This document shows, piece after piece, positions 24,573-31,825 of a stretch of DNA of 31,825 nt. Location: the NCBI GenBank assembly GCA_046719715.1, contig JBDNCJ010000033.1, positions 1 to 31,825 on the forward strand. Direction: 5' to 3'. The notes beneath the pieces were generated by a model that saw only the letters and a list, made by a program, of their open reading frames with translations, made no database searches and was not told the DNA's origin. The DNA comes from JANWWM01 sp046719715 (GTDB lineage Bacteria; Bacteroidota; Chlorobiia; Chlorobiales; Thermochlorobacteraceae). A program made the position numbers and the translations under genes. Numbering within the stretch: position 1 is the stretch's first letter; each line of letters opens with the position of its first letter.

Positions 24573-26939
24573 TTACTCCTTTGCGACCGCCATCACGCCT
24601 TTGAGTGCGGTTTCAGCGGGTTCGGGTTCGGGTTCGCCGGGCAAGCGACGGCGAATAAGTTCATAGACTTTAATCGGTTCGGCTTTGCCTTGAACGGTAA
24701 TTTCCGCGAGCCATCGGCACAAGCATTGCTCTTTAACGATTTCGTAAGTGAATTGGGAAATCATGATGTAAGTGCCGAAGGGTTTATTGGCGGCTTCAAG
24801 TCGGGCGGCGAGGTTCATGCCGTCGCCCATGGCGGTGTAGGCGAATCGCCCTTGCGAGCCCATGTTGCCGACAATAACGGGTGCAGTGTTGAGTCCCATT
24901 CTGGAATAAATTTCGTGTCCGTACTTCGCCTTCCAAATCGGGCGCATTTCTTTGAGTTTATCTTGCATTTCAATCGCGGCGTAGCAGGCTTTAAGCGCGT
25001 GGTCTTCGACGGGAAGCGGCGCGTTCCAGAACGCCACGACGGCGTCGCCGATGTATTTATCGAGCGTGCCGCCGTATTTGAAGACGATTTCCGTCATCGA
25101 GCCGAGATACTCGTTCATCAATTCGGTGAGTTTTTCGGGTTCGTTCTTAAAACTTTCGGAAATGTTCGTGAAACCTTTGACGTCGCTGAAAAACATGGTC
25201 AGTTCGCGACGCTCGCCGCCGAGTTTGAACATATCGGGGTTGTTAATCATCTGGTCGACAAGCACGGGTGGCACGTAGGTGTTGAAGAACCCTTTAATCA
25301 TTTTCTTTTGGCGCGACTCGGTGAAGTATTGGTAGAGAATACTTCCGCCATAAGAGAAGGCAATTGCAATCGCAAAAGGAACAACGGCAATCAGCGTACG
25401 GTCAGTGGAAAACATGTGCTCGGAGTATTGATTGAGCACTGCAAACAGAGCGACGCTGATGAAGATAGCGACGATTTCCGTTGTGAACTCTTGCATCGAG
25501 CCGCCGCGTTTGAGCAAATACGCAATCAAACCGCCGCCGCCCAAAAGGGAAATCACGATTGCAAATTTGGTAAGAACGGAGCGCGAAAGTAGATAGTCAA
25601 TCGGTGAAACATCGCCGATATAGAGAATCAAAACGAGCACGCTCAAAAGTGTGGCAGTGGCGGCGAAGCCCGTCAGTGCAAGCAAGATGCCTTGACTTTG
25701 AAACTTGATACGCTTGAAAGAAACCGACGCGCCGAACACAATAAAACTCACCAAAAGCATCAAGCCGAAAACAGAAGCGGGATTGGCGCGCTTGATGAAC
25801 TTTCCATCAATGAAATTTTGCGTGGCGATGGCGTGTGCTTCGACGCCATACATCTTGTTTTGGTCGGGGCGACCTTCCGTCCACATCGACATCGGAAAGT
25901 CGTCTTTGGCTTCGGGAAACATCGGACCGACGATACAAATTTTTCCTTTAATAAGGTCTTGAATCCCTGCAAGCGGGTCGTCAAAAACATCGATTGACCA
26001 GAGTTCGCGCAAGTCTTCAAGTTGCATCAGTTGGTGGCGTAGTGAATCATTTTGAGCAACGGTGGCAGAATCAATTTTCAACTTTTCATAAATGCCGTTG
26101 TCGCGCAGTGCCGCGTAGAAGAGTTCGGCTTCGGCTTTCGTCATAAATTCGGCATCATCAAGGATATTATCGGCGGAAATTTCCAAGAACGAATGGCTCG
26201 GTCCATATGGGTTGAGTAGCACCGATTCACCATCGTAGGTGGGAATTTTTTTTCCAGCAAAGGTGAAATGCTCCCCGTCGAAGCCGATTGTATCTTTGGT
26301 GTTGGTGTAAATTTTGAGAATGGCATAAGCGAAAGAGAGGAACGGTTTGCCAAGCACATCGGCACTGACAGGGTGGTAGCGTCGGAGCACGCCGTCATTA
26401 TCCTGACGCACATTCACGTTGCCGACGTTGGCGCCGGGCGTGCCGTCGAAAATGGTAAGGTAGTTTGCTTTATCAACCGACTTGTATTCGACCTTTGAGT
26501 CTTCGGTGTATTCCGTCGGTTCTCTACCGGCGACGACAACGTTCTGGCATTCTTCTGCCGCTTTACGAAATTCTGCATCGCCGCCGCTTCGGTCGATGTC
26601 ATCAAAGACAAAGTCAAACGCGACGACTTTTGCGCCGGCGCGTGTAAGGTTTCGAATAATTCGAGCGTGGTAATCTCGAGGCCATGGAAAAGGCTTGATG
26701 GCTTTTTGCGCTTGGTCGTTAACGGGAATGAGAATGACTTGCGCCGTCTGCTTGAACGTCGTATCCATCGGACGCGTATTGAAGCGAATGTCGAGGGCTT
26801 TGAGCTCGAGATTTTCAAAGACGGTGAAGCGTGAGAGCAAAAACGCAAACACGGTGATAATCGGCGCAACCAAGAGAGCCGTGAACCAAATGCTTGATGC
26901 AATGCGCGTCTTGAAAAATTCCGTAGCGGTTTTCCACAT
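24573..26939 (-). CDS. CHASE2-domain class III adenylate cyclase
   Basis: A 788-residue membrane cyclase predicted to make cAMP. The ATG at 26939 is preferred to a TTG three codons earlier. A membrane helix (about 18-36) leads to an extracytoplasmic CHASE2 sensor domain (about 40-380), followed by several membrane helices (about 388-405, 417-441, 455-475, 513-537). The class III catalytic domain (about 575-760) has metal-binding Asp586 (FSDVKGFT) and Asp632 (YIGD). Base-selecting residues are Lys628 and Thr702, the adenylate-type pair common in bacteria, and transition-state residues Asn709 and Arg713 are present. All key residues are intact. The tail is Pro/Glu-rich. It is divergent from the cNMP-PFK fusion gene and upstream of aat. 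The sensed signal is unknown. Confidence 0.93.
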   Translation of the reverse strand: MWKTATEFFKTRIASSIWFTALLVAPIITVFAFLLSRFTVFENLELKALDIRFNTRPMDTTFKQTAQVILIPVNDQAQKAIKPFPWPRDYHARIIRNLTRAGAKVVAFDFVFDDIDRSGGDAEFRKAAEECQNVVVAGREPTEYTEDSKVEYKSVDKANYLTIFDGTPGANVGNVNVRQDNDGVLRRYHPVSADVLGKPFLSFAYAILKIYTNTKDTIGFDGEHFTFAGKKIPTYDGESVLLNPYGPSHSFLEISADNILDDAEFMTKAEAELFYAALRDNGIYEKLKIDSATVAQNDSLRHQLMQLEDLRELWSIDVFDDPLAGIQDLIKGKICIVGPMFPEAKDDFPMSMWTEGRPDQNKMYGVEAHAIATQNFIDGKFIKRANPASVFGLMLLVSFIVFGASVSFKRIKFQSQGILLALTGFAATATLLSVLVLILYIGDVSPIDYLLSRSVLTKFAIVISLLGGGGLIAYLLKRGGSMQEFTTEIVAIFISVALFAVLNQYSEHMFSTDRTLIAVVPFAIAIAFSYGGSILYQYFTESRQKKMIKGFFNTYVPPVLVDQMINNPDMFKLGGERRELTMFFSDVKGFTNISESFKNEPEKLTELMNEYLGSMTEIVFKYGGTLDKYIGDAVVAFWNAPLPVEDHALKACYAAIEMQDKLKEMRPIWKAKYGHEIYSRMGLNTAPVIVGNMGSQGRFAYTAMGDGMNLAARLEAANKPFGTYIMISQFTYEIVKEQCLCRWLAEITVQGKAEPIKVYELIRRRLPGEPEPEPAETALKGVMAVAKE

Positions 26940-27042
26940 AATTGGCAAACGGTTTTTAGAGCGGTTATAAGCAATGGATTGAATTTAGAAAATTCTTCTT
27001 CAAAAGTTGGCATTATTGAAACGCCCCGCAACCGAAACTTAA

Positions 27043-27074
27043 ATTGTCTGATTTAGCGCATCGCCGTATCTTCG
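27043..27074 (+). promoter_or_regulatory. Candidate Bacteroidota-type promoter for the cNMP-PFK gene
   Basis: ATTG at 27043-27046 is followed after 20 bases by TATCTTCG at 27067-27074. This is close to the TTTG-19/20-TAnnTTTG consensus and would give a leader of about 55 bases before the ATG at 27138. Each box has one mismatch, so a chance match cannot be excluded. Confidence 0.35.
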
Positions 27075-27137
27075 ATGCAATTTGAAAAATGAATGTCTTA
27101 AAAATAAACTTCTCTAAAACCAACCTGCTTGCGTCCA

Positions 27138-28628
27138 ATGCCGGAAGAACTCACACGAAACCCAGAAGCCATTCTTGAATTTCTCAAGAGCGTTTATCCG
27201 TTCAGCGAACTCGGCGAGTCGGAAGCAACAGTTGTAGCGAACATTTTAACGCCGTTTGAATACAAGACGAGCGAACTTGTCTTTTCCGCCGGCGACCCAA
27301 GCGGGTGCGCGTTCATTGTGCAAAGCGGGCGATTGGCGTTTGAAAAAAAAGGCTACATCACGGGCTATTATCACTCGCGGGACGTGCTCGGGGAGCGTCG
27401 CTTGATTGACGGCATGCCGCGCACGGCGACGGTTTGGGCAGAAGAGCCGAGCATTTTGTATAAAATCACCAACAAGGATTTGGAAAACCTCGCGCTCGTT
27501 CCGCAGGAAACGTGCTTGAAGGTCTACAAGTTGCTTTCGCGCCTTGCAAGCTCGAGCGAGCATGAAGAGCATCGGCTTTACAGCGAAATGGACGTGCTGT
27601 TGGTGCAAGACGGCGGCTGTGCGCCGGGCTACAACTCTGTAACCGCCTACATCACCGAGTATTTGGAGTCGGCGGGTCGGCGCGTGTTTGTGGCGGCGCA
27701 AGGCTTCAAGTCGCTCGTCAGTGGCAAGCGCGACGACTTCCGATGCCTCGTTTATAGTTTCGCACTCTATCGGCAAATTGAGCACATTCACGGCGTGATT
27801 TTTGCCCCGCCTCTGCGTGAAGCGCGCGGTGCCGATTTCAGAACTGAACGCTACAAAGACTTCAAATTGCTTGAAAATCAAAAACGCGCCGCCGAAAACA
27901 TCATTGAGAAAAAAGTGAAAGTTCTTGTTGGAATCGGCGGCAACGGAACGCTTGCAGGCATTAAGGAATTGTCAAAATTACTCCCCAAAGAAATTCAAAC
28001 ATTTTTCATTCCCGTAACGATTGACAGCGACGTGTCTGGAACGGAGTGTATCGGTCAGCATACAGGCGTGGAAGTCGGCGCAGAAAAAATCCGATGCTAC
28101 ATGGCAGACGCGCGCACGCACAACCGCTGTTACATCATTGAACTCATGGGCGCATCGGGCGGATTTCACGCGCTTCACTCTTGCTTGGGCGCAGGCGCGC
28201 ATCTTGCGGTCTTACCTTCAACAAATTATGCACCCGCTGATATTGCCAAAGCCTTGAAAAATCGCTCCTCGACCGTCATTGTCGTCGCCGAAGGCTATAA
28301 AGCCAAAGAGCGAAAAGCAAAAGGAATCACGCTCAACGCGGCGGAATATCTTCACGAAGAACTCAAAGCCGCTGGTTTGGAAACCCGCCAGCGCGTCATC
28401 TGTGAAGCCTTCTCGCGCGATGTGCGCGGCGCACGCCCCAACAACATGGACATGACGCTGGCGCAACGCATGGCGCGAAAACTCACCGAACTCGTCCAAG
28501 AAGGAAAATCTCAAATGATGCCCGCCGTCCTTTCCGGAAAGGAATACGCCATTCCCTTCTCCGAAATTCAAACCGATAACACCGTCGAGCGCGACCTCGC
28601 CCTCTTAGCCAATCGATTGAGCGTTTAA
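27138..28628 (+). CDS. Phosphofructokinase-family protein with N-terminal cyclic-nucleotide-binding domain
   Basis: A 496-residue fusion; ATG at 27138 is preferred to a TTG at 27129. Residues 15-130 form a CAP-type effector domain with a complete phosphate-binding cassette (LGERRLIDGMPRTATV): Gly85, Glu86, Arg95 and Thr96 are the residues that hold cAMP or cGMP. No DNA-binding helix-turn-helix follows; instead residues 150-455 are a PFKA-type domain. That domain keeps TIDSD at 294-298 (catalytic Asp296), Arg330, the ELMG segment and AEG at 384-386. It deviates at GGCAPGYN (159-166), Asn269 in GGNG where PFKs have the metal-binding Asp, and Ala339 where MGR has Arg. It may be a cyclic-nucleotide-controlled kinase or a regulatory pseudo-enzyme. 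It lies head-to-head with an adenylate cyclase gene. Confidence 0.9.
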   Translation: MPEELTRNPEAILEFLKSVYPFSELGESEATVVANILTPFEYKTSELVFSAGDPSGCAFIVQSGRLAFEKKGYITGYYHSRDVLGERRLIDGMPRTATVWAEEPSILYKITNKDLENLALVPQETCLKVYKLLSRLASSSEHEEHRLYSEMDVLLVQDGGCAPGYNSVTAYITEYLESAGRRVFVAAQGFKSLVSGKRDDFRCLVYSFALYRQIEHIHGVIFAPPLREARGADFRTERYKDFKLLENQKRAAENIIEKKVKVLVGIGGNGTLAGIKELSKLLPKEIQTFFIPVTIDSDVSGTECIGQHTGVEVGAEKIRCYMADARTHNRCYIIELMGASGGFHALHSCLGAGAHLAVLPSTNYAPADIAKALKNRSSTVIVVAEGYKAKERKAKGITLNAAEYLHEELKAAGLETRQRVICEAFSRDVRGARPNNMDMTLAQRMARKLTELVQEGKSQMMPAVLSGKEYAIPFSEIQTDNTVERDLALLANRLSV

Positions 28629-28745
28629 ATGGTCATTGCGGGCGAAGCGAGGAATCCAAACGAGTTGAGAATGAAGCGTTAAGAGGTAAAAGTGGCTTGC
28701 TCAACTCTCCACGTGGCGACCGAAAAGAGATTTCTACGACTGCGG
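28629..28745. repeat. Possible degenerate interspersed intergenic repeat
   Basis: Directly after the cNMP-PFK stop is a stretch beginning GTCATTGCGGGCGAAGCGAG. It resembles the 'GTCATTGCGAGCGAAGCGA' type of intergenic repeat that I recall from several bacterial genomes. The window's final bases also read GTCATT, possibly the start of another copy after lptD. Only this one copy can be seen, so repetition is an inference. The rest of the gap to the next gene shows nothing clear. Confidence 0.3.
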
Positions 28746-28867
28746 CGAAAAAAGTATGTTTGCGTTTGATGTTATAGCAATACTTTTGTAGCCATACCCT
28801 CGATGCAAGCAACGGGGTATTAGCAAAGAAATGAGAGTAAATCGCCGCCTGCAACCTTCAACTGCGA

Positions 28868-31762
28868 ATGGGATTCGCAACGCCAACCTTTGTGAAGCCT
28901 TTTGATGCGTGCATAAACTTCCGTCGCCATCTCAATCGCCATGACGAGAGAGTAGGATTAAGCATTGGTTGGCTCGTCGGATTACTCTTCGTGCTGATGT
29001 GCTTCGCCTGCCAAACATCAAAGCCGACGGGCACAGAACCTAAACCGCCGAGCGTTCAGCGATTGGTTGAGGCGATGAAAGCCGCCGATTCGCTCAATCA
29101 AGTTACAGCCGATTCCATTGCGCCGCCTGTTTTGACCGATTCCATTTTCGCCACTCGATTGGATTCATCGCTCTCTAAATCGGACTCGCTTCGCCCCGTC
29201 TCCAGCGATGAACTCGATACCATCATCGTTTATACCGCCAAAGATTCCATCATTTACGACCTCGCCAATAAAACCATGTCGCTTTTTGGCGATGCAAAAA
29301 TCACCTATCAAGAATTTCGTTTGAATGCGCCGAAGGTCGTTATTGATACGCGCATCAACATTCTCGATGCAGAAAGCAATCGCGACAGTGCCAACAAGCC
29401 GATTGACGTGCCGAAGTTCAGCGATGCGGGCGGCACCTACGACGCCGTGAAGATGAGTTACAACTTCAAAACCAAACGCGGCAAAATTCGCGAAGTAACG
29501 ACCGAACTCGACAACGGCTATTACAGCGGCGAAAACATCAAACGCATGGAAGACGGCGTTTTGAACGTGAAAAACGGACGCTATTACACTTGCAATCACG
29601 ACCCGCCGCACTACTGGTTTCAATGCGAAAGCATGAAACTCATTCCCGGCGATAGAGTCATTGCGCGTCCTGTGGTGATGTATGTCGAGGGCGTCCCCGT
29701 CTTTTACTTGCCGTTTGCATTTTTCCTCACGCGAAGCGGCAGACAATCAGGCTTGATTATGCCTCGATACGGACGCGACAACTTTCGCGGATTTTTCCTC
29801 GCACAAGGCGGCTACTATTGGGCACTTTCCGATTATTACGATTTAAGACTTGAAGGCGATGTGGGAACATTCGGCAGTTGGGCGACGCGCGGACGCTTCC
29901 GCTACAAAGAACGCTACGACCTTGATGGCACCATCGACGGACAATTCGAGCGACTTGTGCGCGGCGAAATCACCGACCCAGACTACTTGCGCAACGACAA
30001 CTGGTATATCAACATTCAACATCAACAGCGATTCGACCCCACCACACAGCTCAGCGGAAACTTGCGATTCGCGGGCGGCAATCAATTCAGCGTGAATTCC
30101 TTTAACCCCATTGACGCGCTTCAACAACAAGCCGCCTCAACGCTTACGCTTACAAAAACTTTCGCCGAAGGACAGCGAAGCACTACCATCGGTTACAGCC
30201 GAAACCAAAATTTGCGCGTGACCGACATCTCACAAAGCATTACCGCAAGTTTTTATCAAGCACGACTCTTCCCGTTCAAAGGGCGCAAAAGCACCGACGG
30301 CTTTTTAGAACGAATCGCAATCGACTTGCCGAATACAAGCGTGAGCGGCAACTACAACAACACCGACACGACTTTCTCGCGCACGCTCAACGGCGCATTT
30401 AATTCAACCGTGAGTTATCAATTCTCGCCGCAATCCAACTACCTGCTCTCGCAAGGCTTCGCGCTCAATGCGTCGCAAACGTCGCGCACAGGCATTGAGG
30501 ACTTATCGGGCGCCTCGCTCACGATGCCGCTCTCGTTCAGCGGCACGCTGTTCCGATACTTCAACGCTAACGTGGCGTTTACCTACAACCAATTTTTCAA
30601 CGACCGAAGCATCACACGCTTTTTCAATCCGACTGATTCCATCATCGTAACACAGGTCAATCGCCGATTGACGCGCTACTACACCTATCAATTTTCAACC
30701 GGCGTTCAAACGCGCCTTTACGGAACGCTCTTCACGGGATTTTTAGAAAATCTTGTTGGATTGAAAGCCGTGCGACATACGCTCAATCCGATTATCTCTT
30801 ACAACTTTAATCCCGACTTTACGCGCGAAGAATTTGGATACTTCGGCAGTTACATTGACGCAAATGGCGAGCGCATACGCTACAATCGCTTTGAAGGCGC
30901 GCTGTTTAGCAACGTTCCAACGGAAAGCCAGTCTCTGAATTTGAATCTCAACAACATTTTTGAAGCAAAGGTCAGAAGCCTCGACACCACGAAAGCCATC
31001 GACGACCCCGAGCGCACCGAAAAGAAAGTGCAATTCCTCAATGCCAATGTGAGCACCGCCTACAACTTCGCCGCCCGCGACGGGTTTAATTGGTCAAATG
31101 TGAATGTATCCGCAAATAGCACCACCATTCCAAACCTTTCGCTCAATGCTAACGCGTCGTTTTCATTTTACGGATTCAACGACAGCACGGGCGCGACGAT
31201 TCCCGTCTTGAATCGAGCGCAAGGCGGCGGCGTGCTTCGTTTTCTTTCAGGCAATCTGCAACTTTCAACAGGGTTTCGCGGCGAGCGCAAACAAAATCCC
31301 GATAGGCTCATTCAACAAGATTCAGCAAGGCTTGTGGGACAAGGGCAACTTCAAAACCAAAACACACTGAACGGATTGCCGCAAACCGATTTCCGCTCGC
31401 TCGGTCAGAACGTCGATTTCGACGTGCCTTGGGATTTGAACTTCGGCTTAAACATTCAAGCCAATCGACAAAATCCGCTCTTGCCCGTTCAATACGACGC
31501 GCAACTTTCAGCAAGCGGCGGTATTTCCATTACGCCGAATTGGCAACTGCGCGGAAGCCTGACGTATCTGTTTAGACAAAAGCAATTTGTTGCCCCACAA
31601 ATTTCCATCAACCGCGACTTGCACTGCTGGACGATGAGCTTTCAGTGGACACCCGTCGGGCAGTTCCGCAGTTACTTCTTCACGCTTCAAGTCAAAGCCC
31701 CGCAACTGCGCGACATTCGAATCGAGCAAAACGAGCCGTCGCAAAATCTCTTCGGCGATTAG
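28868..31762 (+). CDS. lptD: LPS-assembly outer-membrane protein LptD
   Basis: LptD forms, with LptE, the outer-membrane translocon that inserts lipopolysaccharide into the outer leaflet. The protein is up to 964 residues. A hydrophobic segment (about 33-47) acts as signal sequence after a long, possibly untranslated, N-terminal stretch, so the start is uncertain. An OstA-like periplasmic beta-jellyroll follows (about 110-260, with DSIIYDLANKTMSLFGDAKITYQ). The LptD barrel comes next, recognised by VEGVPVFYLPFAFFLTRSGRQSGLIMPRYG (about 275-304) and many amphipathic strands to the end. The E. coli cysteine pairs are not obviously kept; a CxxxxxxxxxC pair lies near 245-256. No LptE gene is visible in the window. 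Confidence 0.88.
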   Translation: MGFATPTFVKPFDACINFRRHLNRHDERVGLSIGWLVGLLFVLMCFACQTSKPTGTEPKPPSVQRLVEAMKAADSLNQVTADSIAPPVLTDSIFATRLDSSLSKSDSLRPVSSDELDTIIVYTAKDSIIYDLANKTMSLFGDAKITYQEFRLNAPKVVIDTRINILDAESNRDSANKPIDVPKFSDAGGTYDAVKMSYNFKTKRGKIREVTTELDNGYYSGENIKRMEDGVLNVKNGRYYTCNHDPPHYWFQCESMKLIPGDRVIARPVVMYVEGVPVFYLPFAFFLTRSGRQSGLIMPRYGRDNFRGFFLAQGGYYWALSDYYDLRLEGDVGTFGSWATRGRFRYKERYDLDGTIDGQFERLVRGEITDPDYLRNDNWYINIQHQQRFDPTTQLSGNLRFAGGNQFSVNSFNPIDALQQQAASTLTLTKTFAEGQRSTTIGYSRNQNLRVTDISQSITASFYQARLFPFKGRKSTDGFLERIAIDLPNTSVSGNYNNTDTTFSRTLNGAFNSTVSYQFSPQSNYLLSQGFALNASQTSRTGIEDLSGASLTMPLSFSGTLFRYFNANVAFTYNQFFNDRSITRFFNPTDSIIVTQVNRRLTRYYTYQFSTGVQTRLYGTLFTGFLENLVGLKAVRHTLNPIISYNFNPDFTREEFGYFGSYIDANGERIRYNRFEGALFSNVPTESQSLNLNLNNIFEAKVRSLDTTKAIDDPERTEKKVQFLNANVSTAYNFAARDGFNWSNVNVSANSTTIPNLSLNANASFSFYGFNDSTGATIPVLNRAQGGGVLRFLSGNLQLSTGFRGERKQNPDRLIQQDSARLVGQGQLQNQNTLNGLPQTDFRSLGQNVDFDVPWDLNFGLNIQANRQNPLLPVQYDAQLSASGGISITPNWQLRGSLTYLFRQKQFVAPQISINRDLHCWTMSFQWTPVGQFRSYFFTLQVKAPQLRDIRIEQNEPSQNLFGD

Positions 31763-31825
31763 CGGCGTCTTATCGTCTTATACCAAAATGGATTGAACCC
31801 GATGAGGTATGCAAAGCTTGTCATT

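Noticed and set aside
24570..25592. Long plus-strand open frame (340 codons) opposite the cyclase catalytic domain
   Set aside because: It mirrors the conserved cyclase domain and has low-complexity F/G/V/H-rich content with no known fold.
28633..28854. Minus-strand 73-codon frame after the PFK gene
   Set aside because: It lies over the repeat-like stretch, lacks domain features, and its product looks like translated intergenic repeat.

Overview
The window looks like a chromosomal segment from the Bacteroidota/Chlorobiota lineage. Supporting traits are a CarboxypepD_reg-type TonB-dependent receptor with a small membrane-protein partner, a DUF4296-type lipoprotein, a DnaG primase with an eroded zinc ribbon, LptD, RicT/PSP1 and YbbR proteins, and very few Shine-Dalgarno sites (the one strong AGGAGG precedes the first gene). 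No phage, plasmid, insertion sequence or CRISPR array is visible. Base composition looks even, so this reads as core genome with a few small accessory genes. The lineage assignment is inference from gene content, not from a database match.

Layout. 1-800: an unrecognised 198-aa protein whose stop codon sits inside its own terminator. 803-3374 (minus): a tight run ricT, SRPBCC protein, dprA. 3526-5028 (minus): a divergent pyruvate kinase lacking the allosteric domain. 5171-7078 (plus): dnaG. 7101-10867 (plus): an outer-membrane barrel, a small conserved membrane protein and a TonB-dependent receptor of the haemoglobin/haem type. 10945-11813 (minus): a two-gene cassette of unknown function. 11883-13285 (plus): a YbbR-like protein and a stand-alone AtuA-C-like domain. 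13266-16389 (minus): zinc-ribbon coiled-coil protein, DUF4296 lipoprotein, coaE, htrA. 16592-16673 (minus): tRNA-Leu(CAG). 16746-19261 (minus): serA and a secreted glycerophosphodiester phosphodiesterase. 19404-21811 (plus): a coiled-coil PD-(D/E)XK protein with 21-bp repeats, a membrane-anchored J-domain/WD40 fusion and a small membrane ORF. 21800-24536 (minus): pepP-like, pyrE and aat. 24573-26939 (minus): a CHASE2 class III adenylate cyclase. 27138-28628 (plus, divergent from the cyclase): a phosphofructokinase-family protein fused to an N-terminal cyclic-nucleotide-binding domain. 28868-31762 (plus): LptD.

How they fit together. Most genes are housekeeping: replication priming, natural transformation, CoA, serine and pyrimidine synthesis, N-degron tagging, envelope assembly and periplasmic quality control. 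The most interesting arrangement is the head-to-head pair of a membrane adenylate cyclase with an extracytoplasmic sensor and a PFK-family enzyme with an intact cyclic-nucleotide pocket. It suggests direct second-messenger control of a sugar-phosphate step, with cyclase and effector sharing one 198-bp intergenic region. The same window holds a pyruvate kinase with a lysine at the position that marks potassium-independent enzymes. Second-tier curiosities are the J-domain/TM/WD40 fusion, the cassette at 10945-11813, the primase zinc-site loss and the heptad-repeat nuclease-like protein.
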